DNA from: Shewanella indica
GTDB taxonomy: Bacteria; Pseudomonadota; Gammaproteobacteria; Enterobacterales; Shewanellaceae
Direction of reading: 5' to 3'
Length of the DNA stretch: 64,000 nt
NCBI RefSeq assembly: GCF_002836975.1
Contig: NZ_NIJK01000027.1
Location: 318,257 to 382,256 of the forward strand
The notes under the pieces were generated by a model. The model worked only from the letters and a program-made list of their open reading frames with translations. It made no database searches and was not told the DNA's origin. The position numbers and the translations under genes were made by a program. Shown piece by piece: positions 54,825 through 64,000 of the stretch (positions are counted from its first letter, which is position 1; each line of letters opens with the position of its first letter).

Positions 54825-56132
54825 TTAACAAACTACTTTATCAATCTCGGGTTCGAGGATAAAGGTTTCCAACTCACCTTGACTCTGCTTAACCAGCCGA
54901 TGCCAGTCCGGCTGTGGTAAACGAACAGACAAGATACAGTTCCCCAGGTCGTCATACTCTTTCTGCTGTATCGCATCCAGTCGATAAAACTGGCCAAGAT
55001 AATGCCCGGCTGTTGCCGGTATTCTCAAGCTAAGCTCAACTATGGTAGCTGCGGTCAGTTGATCCACCGCCTGCTTGAGAAGATCCAACCCCAACCCTTG
55101 TTGTGCCGAGATCCACACTCTGTATGGTCGGCCTTCAGGGTCGAAATCTATTTTGGGGCCTATCTCTTCCAACAGATCTATCTTGTTGCAGACCAGAAGC
55201 TGCGGAATATCATCGGCCTCAATCTCTTTGAGCACTTCTTGCACCTGCTCAAAGTTGTCATTCATATTGTCGTCGGCGCAGTCCACCACATGCAGCAGGA
55301 GATCGGCCTGACGGGTTTCCTGTAATGTCGCCTTAAACGCCGCTACCAGTTCATGGGGCAAATGACGAATAAACCCCACAGTGTCGGCTAAAAAGACGGC
55401 GCCGTTGTCCAACTCCAGCTTACGAAGCGTTGGATCCAGAGTCGCAAACAACTGATCGGCGGCATACACCTCAGATGTTGTCAAAGCGTTGAATAGAGTG
55501 GACTTACCTGCGTTGGTATAACCAACCAGTGACACAGTAGCCAGGTCGCTTCGCTTCCTGGCACGACGGCTTTGTTCCCGCTGTTTGTCCACTTTCTCCA
55601 AACGGCGATTGATGGACTTGATCCGCCCCCGCAGCAATCGCCGGTCAGTTTCCAGCTGGGTTTCACCGGGGCCGCGCAAACCTATCCCGCCCTTTTGGCG
55701 TTCAAGGTGAGTCCAGCCCCGCACCAGGCGAGTCGACATGTGGCGCAACTGCGCTAGCTCCACCTGTAACTTGCCCTCATGGGTACGGGCCCGCTGAGCA
55801 AAAATATCGAGAATAAGTGTGGTTCTATCCAACACCCGGCATTGGCACAGAATTTCAAGATTTCTTTCCTGTGCAGGACTCAATGCGTGGTTGAAAATCA
55901 CCACATTTGCCTCGGTCGCAGCTACCAAAGCTGCCAGTTCTTCCGCCTTTCCTGTCCCCAAGAAAAACTTGCGGTCAGGCGCCCGACGGCTTCCTGTTAT
56001 CACCCCTACCGAACGCGCCCCGGCCGACTCGACCAAGAGTTGCAATTCAAGAAGGTCTTCCCGACTGTCTTCATCGGAAAAGTCGATATGAACAAGTACT
56101 GCAGTTTCTCCCGCCTCATAGCGATCAAACAA
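54825..56132 (-). CDS. hflX: HflX, ribosome-associated GTPase
   Basis: The 435-residue GTPase splits stalled or hibernating ribosomes in other bacteria. It has an N-terminal HflX domain (GTGKAEELAALV), a coiled coil region (RRLEKVDKQREQSRRARK) and a G domain with SLVGYTNAGKSTLFNAL (G1), DTVGFIRHLP (G3) and NKIDLL (G4). It lies 20 bases after hfq in the same direction. Confidence 0.95.
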   Translation of the reverse strand: MFDRYEAGETAVLVHIDFSDEDSREDLLELQLLVESAGARSVGVITGSRRAPDRKFFLGTGKAEELAALVAATEANVVIFNHALSPAQERNLEILCQCRVLDRTTLILDIFAQRARTHEGKLQVELAQLRHMSTRLVRGWTHLERQKGGIGLRGPGETQLETDRRLLRGRIKSINRRLEKVDKQREQSRRARKRSDLATVSLVGYTNAGKSTLFNALTTSEVYAADQLFATLDPTLRKLELDNGAVFLADTVGFIRHLPHELVAAFKATLQETRQADLLLHVVDCADDNMNDNFEQVQEVLKEIEADDIPQLLVCNKIDLLEEIGPKIDFDPEGRPYRVWISAQQGLGLDLLKQAVDQLTAATIVELSLRIPATAGHYLGQFYRLDAIQQKEYDDLGNCILSVRLPQPDWHRLVKQSQGELETFILEPEIDKVVC

Positions 56133-56152
56133 GAAGTGAACTCCTTAACTTA

Positions 56153-56428
56153 TTACTGTTCGCTGCTATCATCGTGCTGCGAGTTATAGTTCTGCTGACC
56201 ACCGCCCTGATGATTGCTCACATTAAATGGACGAGAAGGCACAACAGTTGAAATGGCATGCTTATATACCATCTGGCTAACCGTGTTTTTCAGCAAGATA
56301 ACGAACTGGTCAAAAGATTCCACCTGTCCCTGCAACTTGATACCGTTGACCAGGTAGATGGAAACAGGAACGCGCTCACGGCGTAGTGCGTTCAGGAATG
56401 GGTCTTGTAAAGATTGCCCCTTAGCCAT
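56153..56428 (-). CDS. hfq: Hfq, RNA chaperone
   Basis: Hfq promotes pairing of small RNAs with mRNAs. The 91-residue protein has Sm1 ([27 protein letters not shown] region, about 21-47) and Sm2 ([12 protein letters not shown]) motifs, the proximal face LQDPFLN and a short Gln/Asn/Ser-rich C-terminal tail. ATG 56428 follows AAAGGAA. The start at 56467 is too long for the family. It is 86 bases downstream of miaA and close to hflX. Confidence 0.96.
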   Translation of the reverse strand: MAKGQSLQDPFLNALRRERVPVSIYLVNGIKLQGQVESFDQFVILLKNTVSQMVYKHAISTVVPSRPFNVSNHQGGGQQNYNSQHDDSSEQ

Positions 56429-56514
56429 GTTTTTATTTCCTTTTTTTAATTTATATAGTACTAACAAAAAGCTTTCTTGTTCGGTTTGAGTATTATACAG
56501 CTAGGGCTATTAAG

Positions 56515-57441
56515 CTAGCGGCAGTAACGCATAAGCTGAACTAAATTCCCTTGCGCCCCACTCTCCAGCCAATTCAACTCCGGCCATCCTCGCAACCATG
56601 TTAATTGACGCTTTGCCAATTGCCTAGTAGCAGCGACGGCTTTTTCGACCATAGTATCATGGTCAAATTCACCCTCCAGATATTGCCAACACTGGCGATA
56701 TCCAACACAGCGCATCGAGGGCATATCCAGGTGTAGATCGCCCCTTTGCTTCAGCTTGGCCACTTCATCAGTGAATCCAGCCTGCAGCATCTGCATAAAT
56801 CTTGTCTCTATCAACCCATGCAGCGTTTTACGCTCCTGTGGCGCAATAGCAAACTGCACCACATCATAGGGAAGCTCAGGCGATTTAGCCTGAGTCAATT
56901 CGGTCAAACTCTTACCGCTGATACGATACACCTCCAGTGCCCGTCCAAGACGTTGTGGGTCATTGGGGTGAATGCGTGCGGCCGAAACCGGGTCAATCCG
57001 CGCCAATTTCTGATGCAGCACTTGCCAGCCCAGTTGCTCGGCTTCTTGCTGTATCTGGGCCCTTATCGCCTCATCGGCACTGGGAAGTGGCGATAAGCCT
57101 TGCAATAATGCTTTAAAATACAACATGGTGCCACCCACCAAAAGCGGGGTTTTTCCCATATTGACGATCTGCTCAATTTCCTGCAGACAATCGCTGCGAA
57201 AATCAGCAGCTGAATAGCTTTCGCTGGGATCACGGATATCTATCAGCCTATGCGGCCCGCGAGCCAACTCTTCCACGCTGGGTTTGGCGGTACCTATATC
57301 CATTCCCCGATAGATAAGAGCCGAATCTACCGAGATGATCTCGCAGTTATGATGTTCGGCGAGTTCCAGCGCCAACGCTGTTTTTCCTGAGGCGGTCGGC
57401 CCCATCAATGTCAGCACTCTTGACTGTTTCGCCTTACTCAC
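56515..57441 (-). CDS. miaA: tRNA dimethylallyltransferase
   Basis: MiaA adds dimethylallyl to A37 of UNN-codon tRNAs. The 308-residue enzyme has P-loop [34 protein letters not shown] and [15 protein letters not shown], as in the family. It overlaps the mutL 3' end by eight bases and precedes hfq, the conserved mutL-miaA-hfq order. Confidence 0.96.
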   Translation of the reverse strand: MSKAKQSRVLTLMGPTASGKTALALELAEHHNCEIISVDSALIYRGMDIGTAKPSVEELARGPHRLIDIRDPSESYSAADFRSDCLQEIEQIVNMGKTPLLVGGTMLYFKALLQGLSPLPSADEAIRAQIQQEAEQLGWQVLHQKLARIDPVSAARIHPNDPQRLGRALEVYRISGKSLTELTQAKSPELPYDVVQFAIAPQERKTLHGLIETRFMQMLQAGFTDEVAKLKQRGDLHLDMPSMRCVGYRQCWQYLEGEFDHDTMVEKAVAATRQLAKRQLTWLRGWPELNWLESGAQGNLVQLMRYCR

Positions 57442-59296
57442 TGCCTTCTTCTTCCAACCATTGCTGCCAAGGCAATACCTTAGCCAGCTGTAAAATTTCT
57501 TGCCGAGCTTGCTCGTCCAATGCAGAGATCCCCTGCCATATCAATGGTGCCGAAACAAAGCTACTCAAGCTGCTCTGTGCCAGCCAATTGGCCAAGGCCG
57601 CTTCCTGGGGTGGCTCAAATCTGAGCCATTGCAGCAGTTCAGGGATCAAGCTAGCCAGCTGCGTGTCCCTCAGATATGGGGGCACTTTTTTGATTATCAA
57701 CTGTGAATGACGAATACTGAGATCCAGCCCCAATTGCCTCAGCAGAGTCTCCCTTTCCTCCAGCAATGCCGGCCATTCCGGATCGGCATCAACAGCGACC
57801 GGCATCAACAATGGCTGACCGGTCAACCCGGTAGGAAAGCGGGCGACAATCTCATTATATCTCAATCGCTTGGCAGCAGCTTTCACCTTTAGCAGTTTAA
57901 GCTGCTCATTCTCGACCAACACCCAGTGCTCGCCATCCAGCAGGGGCGGCATCACGGCCACATTTGCTTCAGGACTGGTTTCATTAACCACGCCAGGCGT
58001 CGCCAACAAGGCGCCATAACTACTGATGGCCGACCTGGAGGGGGCTGCGGCTCCCTGACGGGGACCGGCACCAGAATATGAACCCGATGCCTTACCGCTT
58101 AAAGGAGCTCTATCGCCATATTGGCTTTGATATCCAGCGCTGCCGCCACTTGGCTCGGGCTCGCGAAAACGCGGCTCGGCACGGCTGCCATCTATCATCC
58201 CACCTTGGTTGAAGCTTGTGGCAGCGGCGTCTGAGCTCACATCAATGGGCGCAGCATAATCTGTTTGGCTTAAATGCGGATTAACGTCATCGACCGGCAG
58301 TTGCTGTGCTTGCTGCAGAGCAGAGCTCAAGGCCTGCAGGATATAATCGTGCACATATCTGGCCTGATGGAAACGCACCTCATGCTTAGCAGGGTGCACA
58401 TTGACATCTACCTGATGGGGGTCCAGCTCCAGCATCAACACATAACCGGGCTGTTCCAACTCGGCCAAACCGGCAAAGGCCTGCCTGACTGCATGGTTCA
58501 CCAAACGGTCTCTAACCAAACGGCCATTGACATAAAAATAGTGAGTATCACAAGGCTCAACTTGCCAGGGTGACTGCAGGTAGCCACTCAGACGCATGTC
58601 ATCATGCTGACATTCCACCCTCAACGCTTGCTCGGCAAACGGACGACCACAGACCTGAGCCAGCCTTTGCAGATATTGGGCTTCATTCTCTGCCGGACGA
58701 TAGTTGCGCACCTGTTTGCCATTGTGTTTCAGCGTCAGGTGAATTTCCGGCCGAGCCAACGCAATCCTTTTCAGCCACTCATCAATATGGGTGAACTCTG
58801 TCTTGTCACTCTTGAGGAAACGTCTGCGCGCCGGAGTATTGAAGAAGAGATCCACCACTTCAATACTGGTGCCCACGGGATGGGCCGCAGGCAGTATCTT
58901 GACCCCCATATCAGCACCTTCGGCATAGGCGAGCCAGGCCTCGGATTGTTCGGCCGTGCGGGATGTCAGGGTCAGGCGGGAAACCGAACTGATACTGGCC
59001 AGCGCCTCACCTCTAAAACCAAAGCTGAGAATGGCTTCAAGATCGTCCAGTGTATGCACCTTGGAAGTGGCATGACGGGACAGTGCCAGTGCCAGTTCAT
59101 CCTTAGTGATACCAGCGCCGTTGTCCTGAATTCGAATAAGCTTGGCACCGCCCTTATCGATTTCAATATCGACCCGGGTTGCACCGGCATCCAGGCTGTT
59201 TTCCACCAGCTCCTTAACGACGGAGGCCGGCCTCTCTACCACTTCGCCCGCCGCAATCTGGTTAGCCAGTTGTGGGGGTAATATCTGAATTGCCAT
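57434..59296 (-). CDS. mutL: DNA mismatch repair protein MutL
   Basis: MutL couples MutS mismatch recognition to MutH/UvrD. The 620-residue protein has the GHKL ATPase motifs [22 protein letters not shown] and [13 protein letters not shown], a central Ser/Gly-rich linker (about 340-430) and the C-terminal dimerisation domain. I do not see the endonuclease DQHA(x)2E motif in that domain, as in E. coli MutL, which fits a methyl-directed type of repair. It lies seven bases after the amidase gene. Confidence 0.95.
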   Translation of the reverse strand: MAIQILPPQLANQIAAGEVVERPASVVKELVENSLDAGATRVDIEIDKGGAKLIRIQDNGAGITKDELALALSRHATSKVHTLDDLEAILSFGFRGEALASISSVSRLTLTSRTAEQSEAWLAYAEGADMGVKILPAAHPVGTSIEVVDLFFNTPARRRFLKSDKTEFTHIDEWLKRIALARPEIHLTLKHNGKQVRNYRPAENEAQYLQRLAQVCGRPFAEQALRVECQHDDMRLSGYLQSPWQVEPCDTHYFYVNGRLVRDRLVNHAVRQAFAGLAELEQPGYVLMLELDPHQVDVNVHPAKHEVRFHQARYVHDYILQALSSALQQAQQLPVDDVNPHLSQTDYAAPIDVSSDAAATSFNQGGMIDGSRAEPRFREPEPSGGSAGYQSQYGDRAPLSGKASGSYSGAGPRQGAAAPSRSAISSYGALLATPGVVNETSPEANVAVMPPLLDGEHWVLVENEQLKLLKVKAAAKRLRYNEIVARFPTGLTGQPLLMPVAVDADPEWPALLEERETLLRQLGLDLSIRHSQLIIKKVPPYLRDTQLASLIPELLQWLRFEPPQEAALANWLAQSSLSSFVSAPLIWQGISALDEQARQEILQLAKVLPWQQWLEEEGSE

Positions 59297-59303
59297 CTCT
59301 TCC

Positions 59304-60629
59304 TCAGGCTCTGGGGATAACCAGTTGCTGACCTATACGCACTACATCCGATTTCAAGTTATTGGCTTTCTTGATATCGGCCACCGACACCTCATAACGA
59401 TTGGCGATTACCGACAGAGATTCGCCTCTAACAACCTTGTGTTTAATCGCGCCCTGCTTGGCCAGCATGGTTCCGGCCGGCGGATTGGCTTCAAAATACT
59501 TGAGTACACCTTTATGAATCGCCTTGGCCAGTTTGTCCTGATGGTTGGCATTACTGAGCAACCTCTCTTCTTGAGGGTTGGAGATAAAACCTGTTTCCAC
59601 CAGAATGGACGGGATATCCGGCGATTTGAGCACCGCCAGACTCGCCGACTCGGGCTTGTGCTTGTGCAGTTTAGTCACCTTGCCCAAACCAGAAAGAATA
59701 TCGCTGGCCACAGTGTGACTCATCGCCATGGATCTATCCATCGACATATCCAGCAAGGTCATCGCCAGATACTGTTCATTATCGGTATTTTGAATAATCT
59801 CACCGGCACCGCCGAGCAGCTCTGAATGTTTCTCTTTCTGCTCCAGCCAACGGCCGATCTCGGTATTGGCCCGCCGCATGGAGAGCACCCACACTGAGGC
59901 GCCTCTGGGCTGAGGTGAGGTAAAGGCATCGGCGTGGATAGAGATCAGCAAATCGGCTTTACTCTGACGCGCCAGTTCCGAGCGACGGTTCAGGTTAACA
60001 AAATAGTCGCCGGTACGGATCATCACGGCTTTAAGTCCGGGAGTCGCATTAATTTTCTTTTCCACTCGTTTGGCAATCGCCAATGACACCTTCTTCTCGT
60101 ACAGACCGGAAGGCCCGATGGAACCTGGATCATCACCACCATGGCCGGCATCGATAGCGATAATCACATCCCGCACCGCTTCAGTGGCTGTCGGGGTCAG
60201 CCTGGCTTTGGCCGAAGTGCTCTTGTCATCAAGGTCCACCACCAAACGATTGCCGTATGGTGCGGTTGGAGGCAGAGAGAACAGATTAGCCTTGGCGGCC
60301 CGTTTGAGATCTATGACTAGCCGCAGCGTGCCTTTCTCCGGCGGTTGGCTCAAACGCACCTTTTTGACCAAGGGGCTGTTGTTTTCAACTTTTTCCAGCT
60401 TGACGCCATTGGTGCTCTTTTTCAGATCCACCACAAGTCTGTCAGGGTTGCTCAGCGTGAAATAGCTATAGTCAGGCGCCTGACTTAAGTCAAAAACTAC
60501 CCGAGTCGACTCGGGCGCCGCCCAAATACGCACTCCGTCGAGTTTATTGGCCGCCAAAGTCGGCGCCGCCATTACCCAACAGATAATAAAAAAAGTCAGT
60601 TTAAATAAGATGTTATTAGTCTTTACCAT
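59304..60629 (-). CDS. amiB: N-acetylmuramoyl-L-alanine amidase (AmiB-like)
   Basis: The 441-residue periplasmic amidase cleaves septal peptidoglycan. Order: signal peptide (about 1-26), AMIN domain (WAAPESTRVVFDLSQAPDYSYF), Amidase_3 domain with zinc residues in DAGHGG, GLYEKKVSLA and SIHAD and the late catalytic Glu in VETGFISN, then one C-terminal LysM (VVRGESLSVIANRYEVSVADIKKANNL). AmiB is known to be activated by EnvC and FtsEX. It overlaps tsaE by 14 bases and lies seven before mutL. Confidence 0.93.
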   Translation of the reverse strand: MVKTNNILFKLTFFIICWVMAAPTLAANKLDGVRIWAAPESTRVVFDLSQAPDYSYFTLSNPDRLVVDLKKSTNGVKLEKVENNSPLVKKVRLSQPPEKGTLRLVIDLKRAAKANLFSLPPTAPYGNRLVVDLDDKSTSAKARLTPTATEAVRDVIIAIDAGHGGDDPGSIGPSGLYEKKVSLAIAKRVEKKINATPGLKAVMIRTGDYFVNLNRRSELARQSKADLLISIHADAFTSPQPRGASVWVLSMRRANTEIGRWLEQKEKHSELLGGAGEIIQNTDNEQYLAMTLLDMSMDRSMAMSHTVASDILSGLGKVTKLHKHKPESASLAVLKSPDIPSILVETGFISNPQEERLLSNANHQDKLAKAIHKGVLKYFEANPPAGTMLAKQGAIKHKVVRGESLSVIANRYEVSVADIKKANNLKSDVVRIGQQLVIPRA

Positions 60630-61098
60630 TGCTTGTTATTTTTCTTAATAGCACCTTACCCTTGTCGGAATCGGCTTGCAGAGAAATTTCGCGACCAGTA
60701 TTAGCATATTTGATATGCAGATGTATATCGGCAGCGGGCAAGCATCCCATCCCCTGTTCCGGCCATTCAATAATGCAAAGGCTGCGCTCGTTGAAGTAAT
60801 CCCGGATCCCCATAAACTCCAGTTCTTCGGGGTCGCTGAGTCGATAAAGGTCAAAATGATATACTTCGATTCCTTCAAGCTCATAAGGTTCCACGAGTGT
60901 ATAGGTCGGACTCTTAACTGCACCTTGATGACCCAAGGCCTGAATTAAGCCACGACTGAAAGTCGTTTTGCCGGCACCCAGTTCTCCGGTCAGATAAATG
61001 GTCAACGGCGCACTGATCAAGGCCGCCAATTGCCGCCCTAAGGCGACAGTTTGAGTCTCATCTGCCAATTGCAGAGTCAAGCTGTGTTCGATAGTCAT
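60616..61098 (-). CDS. tsaE: TsaE, tRNA t6A synthesis ATPase
   Basis: TsaE assists TsaB/TsaD in making t6A37 on ANN-codon tRNAs. The 160-residue protein has P-loop LTGELGAGKTTFSRGL, Thr/Ser switch KSPTYTLVEPY and LCIIEWPEQG, as in YjeE. Overlaps the amidase gene. tsaE-amidase-mutL-miaA-hfq order is conserved in gammaproteobacteria. Confidence 0.95.
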   Translation of the reverse strand: MTIEHSLTLQLADETQTVALGRQLAALISAPLTIYLTGELGAGKTTFSRGLIQALGHQGAVKSPTYTLVEPYELEGIEVYHFDLYRLSDPEELEFMGIRDYFNERSLCIIEWPEQGMGCLPAADIHLHIKYANTGREISLQADSDKGKVLLRKITSNGKD

Positions 61099-61136
61099 TT
61101 AAGTGTGGATCCACGCCTTACATTGGCCCGTTAAGC

Positions 61137-62621
61137 TTACAAGTCAGTGTTTACCAGATGGCGGATCCAGGGCATAAGATCGCTGGCAAGCATGCCTCTC
61201 TCCCCGTCACGGGCAGCAAGGTCGGCTGCGCCGCCGTGAACTATCACCCCTGCCACAGTCGCGCGGGTGTTGTCCAGTCCCTGAGCCATCAGCGCGCCGA
61301 TTATACCAGATAACACGTCGCCGCACCCACCGCTGGCGAGCCCGGGATTCCCCACTGGGGCAACAAACAGCTGTTTACCATCATAAATGAGAGTACCCGC
61401 GCCCTTGAGCAGTACCACACCGCCATATTGAGCCTGCAGCTTTCTAACCGCTGCAAACCTGTCGGCTTCGATATCAGCAATATCCGTTGCCAGCAACCTG
61501 GCGGCTTCCCCCGGATGAGGAGTCAAAACCCGATTGTCCTGGGAGCGTTTCTCCTGGCTCAAGAGATTGAGTGCATCCGCATCCAGCACGCAGGGCTTAT
61601 CGCTAAGACTGACCGCCTTGAACAGATTATATCCCCAGTCGGCGCGGCCAAGCCCAGGCCCCAACACCAGTACCTGTGCCCAGCCAAGGCGCAGATAAAC
61701 CTCCATATCCACCAGTTCACAGCCCCAGAACATAAGTTCCGGCCTGTTGGCATTGACCGTAAGTTGATGCTCCGGCCGGCTCACCACAGTCACCAAACCG
61801 GCACCGGCCCTGAGACAGGCTTCACCCGCCAGCCTGACGGCCCCTCCCATACCATAATCGCCGCCTATAACAGTAACCTTGCCCGACTTGCCCTTGTGAC
61901 TGTCCCTTGGGCGGGCATCGAAAAGCCCCTTGAGGTACTCAGTGCCGACTCTGACCACATCCGAAGGCGGCAGATAATCACTTAGTCCCAAGTCAACAAA
62001 ATGCAGCTCGCCGCAGCAGTGCCTGGCTCTGCCGGTCAGCAGCCCTTGCTTAAGGGCCGCAAAGCAGAGTGTCTGCTCGGCTTCGACTGCCGCCCCAAGG
62101 GCTGCGCCGGTATCTGCATCTATACCGGAAGGCAAATCCAGACTCAGCACCTTGGCCCTTGTCGTATTTATCTGGGCTATCATGTCGGCGGCTTCCGGCC
62201 GGACATCCCCCTTGAGACCGGTTCCCAACAAGCCGTCCACTATCCAATCGTATTCGGCAGCGGTTACCTCTGATACCTGAGCCACCTCCGGCACGGATTG
62301 CTGCAACTTATTCCAGGCTTGCTCCCACTCAGTGCTGGGCTGACTGGCGGGAAAGATAAACAGACTGGCATTGAAACCCGAGTTCAATAACCAGCGCAAA
62401 CAAACCAAGGCATCGGCGCCATTGTTTCCCTGCCCGGCGATGACCAGCACCCGGCTGCCAGGGGTCAATTTGACCGCCAATGCCTCAAAGGCGGCTTTCC
62501 CGGCCCGCTCAACCAACTCGTAGAGACTGCCCTGCCCGGCCGCCACCCAGTCCAACTCGGCTTGGCGCACGGCCTTGGCGCTATACAGCTGACGGGGCAT
62601 ATCTGACAAATCCTGGGCCAT
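61137..62621 (-). CDS. nnr: Bifunctional NAD(P)H-hydrate epimerase / ADP-dependent dehydratase
   Basis: The 494-residue protein repairs damaged NAD(P)H hydrates. The N-terminal YjeF_N (epimerase) part has VIAGQGNNGADALVCLRWL and the C-terminal carbohydrate-kinase-like dehydratase part has LDADALNLLS, VLTPHPGEAARLL and GGCGDVLSGIIGAL. Start ATG 62621 follows AGGAG with seven bases. It lies 38 bases before tsaE in the same series. Confidence 0.94.
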   Translation of the reverse strand: MAQDLSDMPRQLYSAKAVRQAELDWVAAGQGSLYELVERAGKAAFEALAVKLTPGSRVLVIAGQGNNGADALVCLRWLLNSGFNASLFIFPASQPSTEWEQAWNKLQQSVPEVAQVSEVTAAEYDWIVDGLLGTGLKGDVRPEAADMIAQINTTRAKVLSLDLPSGIDADTGAALGAAVEAEQTLCFAALKQGLLTGRARHCCGELHFVDLGLSDYLPPSDVVRVGTEYLKGLFDARPRDSHKGKSGKVTVIGGDYGMGGAVRLAGEACLRAGAGLVTVVSRPEHQLTVNANRPELMFWGCELVDMEVYLRLGWAQVLVLGPGLGRADWGYNLFKAVSLSDKPCVLDADALNLLSQEKRSQDNRVLTPHPGEAARLLATDIADIEADRFAAVRKLQAQYGGVVLLKGAGTLIYDGKQLFVAPVGNPGLASGGCGDVLSGIIGALMAQGLDNTRATVAGVIVHGGAADLAARDGERGMLASDLMPWIRHLVNTDL

Positions 62622-62732
62622 ATCGATTCTCCTATCTCCTGACTGACAGATACTGATGACTTGTTAACTCGAAAAAAACACTCGCTCACTAAACTTATGC
62701 TGTGGCAAAGGATGCCGGAGGGAAGCACAGGA

Positions 62733-62909
62733 ATGATGCTACTGACACTGCTTATTTTAATACTCTGCGTATTACTGCTGGGATTACCCTTTAACTGGGT
62801 ATTTCCCTGGTTCTGGCTCCTGGCTCTCTGCGCCTTATTGGTCGCCGTCGGCATCTTTCGGACGCTGACGCTACCGATAAAAAATCAGCATGAAGACTGT
62901 GATAATTGA
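62733..62909 (+). CDS. Small hydrophobic membrane protein
   Basis: The 58-residue frame has two very hydrophobic segments (LLTLLILILCVLLLGLP and FWLLALCALLVAVGIF) and a polar C-terminus. ATG 62733 has GGAGGG ten bases upstream and AGGA immediately before; ATG 62736 is possible. The frame reaches further upstream but without hydrophobic sense. It is divergent from nnr. Two tightly packed helices suggest an inner-membrane small protein; no family recognised. Confidence 0.5.
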   Translation: MMLLTLLILILCVLLLGLPFNWVFPWFWLLALCALLVAVGIFRTLTLPIKNQHEDCDN

Positions 62910-62972
62910 TAACACACTAGCAGTAAAGTCAGTGAGTATTTATGACTTGAATCAGAACAAGTTGATAAAAAT

Positions 62973-62996
62973 GAAAAAGCCCGGTCTGGGCCGGGC
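62973..62996 (-). terminator. Terminator of the following helical protein gene
   Basis: GCCCGG (62979-62984) and CCGGGC (62991-62996) with loop TCTGGG; the A-run on the plus strand (GAAAAA) forms the U-tract on the minus strand. Confidence 0.75.
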
Positions 62997-63041
62997 AGAA
63001 CTAACGGCAGACCCAAGCAGATCCGCCAAGTCTGGGAGAAG

Positions 63042-63497
63042 TTAAATATCGTCCATACGTATAGTACTGTGCACCAGTCGTTGCTGCTGGATCTTCTCGA
63101 CCCGCACCAAGTCTTCCAATGCCCCTTTCACCTCGGCCGAAGCCGACGAACCGGCAGTTTTTTCCAGTAAGGCAATCAAGCGGTTTTCCAGATCCAGATG
63201 CAGATTCAGCACATCATCTTCTGTCATATTGGCCGCCAGCATGGTATCGCGGCAGCGCTTGCCGAAGTCCTCAAACACAATGTCTTTGTACCAGGTATCG
63301 AGGATCTTGTTTGGCGCATCATCGATATAGTTTTCAAGAGTTTCAGCAATATGTTTCTGATGCTGTTCAAAATATTCCAGCATTAGTTTGACCCTGGATG
63401 AGTCGGCCTGAGTGTGTAATCTATGATAGAGCTGAGCCATATCAAGACGACATTTCGCTATAAATTCAAGGAGTTCACGTAACTGTTGAATACGCAT
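63042..63497 (-). CDS. Hypothetical helical protein
   Basis: The 151-residue protein is almost entirely helical (IQQLRELLEFIAKCRLDMAQLYHRLH, LMLEYFEQHQKHIAETLENYI), with His and Glu spaced as in ferritin-like bundles, but metal ligands are not proven. No signal peptide. I do not recognise a characterised family. It has its own terminator. Confidence 0.75.
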   Translation of the reverse strand: MRIQQLRELLEFIAKCRLDMAQLYHRLHTQADSSRVKLMLEYFEQHQKHIAETLENYIDDAPNKILDTWYKDIVFEDFGKRCRDTMLAANMTEDDVLNLHLDLENRLIALLEKTAGSSASAEVKGALEDLVRVEKIQQQRLVHSTIRMDDI

Positions 63498-63695
63498 CTG
63501 CCTATCTCCATTCTTCTGCCGTCAACGGCACAATTCAATTCGGTATGGAGACATTATGGAAGTAAAAAAGGTGGGAATATTTGAACAAGGTCATAAATCA
63601 GTGCTTACAAATGTCGCTATATTAGACAAAACGCAAGAAACCTGCGGCAGATCACGAAAAGCACTTTTTAAGGATTTTGAGGGGGAAATAAAGAT

Positions 63696-63771
63696 TGGAG
63701 CGACATATCGGGTTCGAACCGATGACCTGTACCTTGGCAAGGTACCGCTCTACCAACTGAGCTAATGTCGC
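63696..63771 (-). tRNA. tRNA-Gly (GCC)
   Basis: The 76-base minus-strand gene begins GCGACAT, has D arm GCTCAGTTGGTAGAGC, anticodon stem GTACC/GGTAC with loop TTGCCAA (anticodon GCC) and T arm GGTTCGAACC, and ends with encoded CCA. It belongs to a tandem array. Confidence 0.97.
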
Positions 63772-63817
63772 ATCGCAATAATGCTTACACATTTAAAGAC
63801 TGTGAGCGTCTGGAATT

Positions 63818-63893
63818 TGGAGCGACATATCGGGTTCGAACCGATGACCTGTACCTTGGCAAGGTACCGCTCTACCAACTGAGCTAATGTCGC
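63818..63893 (-). tRNA. tRNA-Gly (GCC), second identical copy
   Basis: Identical to the copy 122 bases away, with CCA encoded. The 46-base spacer between them begins with ATCGCAATAATGCTTACAC and this motif recurs next to the decayed copy. Confidence 0.97.
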
Positions 63894-63932
63894 ATCACTT
63901 ATCTGCTTCATCATCTAAATTGACAATCAACA

Positions 63933-63973
63933 AAGGTACCGACCTTCTGTTTTATCAACTGAGCTAATGTCGC
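63933..63973 (-). pseudogene. Decayed tRNA-Gly fragment
   Basis: On the minus strand the 5' half of a tRNA-Gly survives: GCGACATTAGCTCAGTTG followed by ATAAAACAGAAGGTCGGTACC. The D-stem partner is mutated (GAGC to AAAC) and there is no matching T arm or acceptor 3' strand. The flanking sequence matches the spacer beside the intact copy. The array continues past the window edge. Confidence 0.7.
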
Positions 63974-64000
63974 ATTGCAATAATGCTTCCACATTTAAAG

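Larger units (their letters stand above)
63772..64000. repeat. Direct repeats of the tRNA spacer
   Basis: CGCAATAATGCTTACACATTTAAAG (described in pieces: 63775-63800) recurs with one C-for-A change at 63977-64000, each next to a tRNA-Gly 5' end. This marks a duplicated tRNA-plus-spacer unit. Confidence 0.7.

Noticed and set aside
63556..63765. A 69-codon plus-strand frame with a fair ribosome site
   Set aside because: Its 3' third runs antisense through the tRNA-Gly gene, a common false call.

Overview
The window reads as chromosomal backbone of a gammaproteobacterium of the genus Shewanella or a close relative; S. algae-like is my guess. The basis is gene content and order: lysC / DUF3293 gene / arcA, the yheS-yheT-yheU-prkB-crp block, petABC-sspAB, the hflC-hflK-hflX-hfq-miaA-mutL-amidase-tsaE-nnr block, and an arginine succinyltransferase set with a DUF1338 gene. 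I see no insertion sequence, prophage, integrase or CRISPR array. About 57 protein genes are supported, plus two intact tRNA-Gly genes and one decayed copy.

Layout. 1-9.5 kb: asnC, a very large secreted subtilase with a GlyGly-CTERM tail, an M14-type amidohydrolase overlapping lysC (lysine-sensitive aspartokinase) behind a lysine riboswitch, a DUF3293 gene, and arcA with a leader of about 350 nt. 9.7-13.8 kb: a stand-alone EF-G gene (second-copy type) and a diguanylate cyclase with a periplasmic solute-binding sensor. 14-23 kb: the crp neighbourhood (yheS, a TIGR02444 gene, a GMC oxidoreductase with its Tat-signal partner, yheT, yheU, prkB, a Sel1-repeat gene, crp). 23-25.5 kb: a PepSY / response regulator / histidine kinase operon starting directly behind the crp terminator. 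25.5-30.4 kb: a lipoprotein zinc metalloprotease with a putative outer-membrane barrel and a small membrane protein.

30.6-35.4 kb is arginine catabolism: astC alone, then astA-astD-DUF1338, with a sigma-54-type promoter and strong palindromes upstream of astC. 35.6-41.1 kb: a lipase-like hydrolase, an HDOD protein, a DPP-IV-like S9 lipoprotein peptidase and pabA. 41.4-47.3 kb is an accessory module: a LysR regulator divergent from an operon of MFS exporter, cyclophilin-like protein, cupin, double carboxymuconolactone-decarboxylase-fold protein, Cys-nucleophile alpha/beta hydrolase and NAD(P)-binding protein. Four of its enzymes appear to be exported, which makes it the best candidate here for an undescribed periplasmic pathway. 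47.4-48.6 kb is a second diguanylate cyclase.

48.6-63.5 kb is housekeeping on the minus strand: sspB-sspA, petC-petB-petA (cytochrome bc1), then the hflC-hflK, hflX, hfq, miaA, mutL, amidase, tsaE, nnr series and a helical protein of unknown function. The right edge holds tandem tRNA-Gly(GCC) genes whose repeat unit continues into a decayed copy at the boundary. Several starts fall at GTG or TTG codons chosen from Shine-Dalgarno spacing and signal peptides; these are noted per gene.
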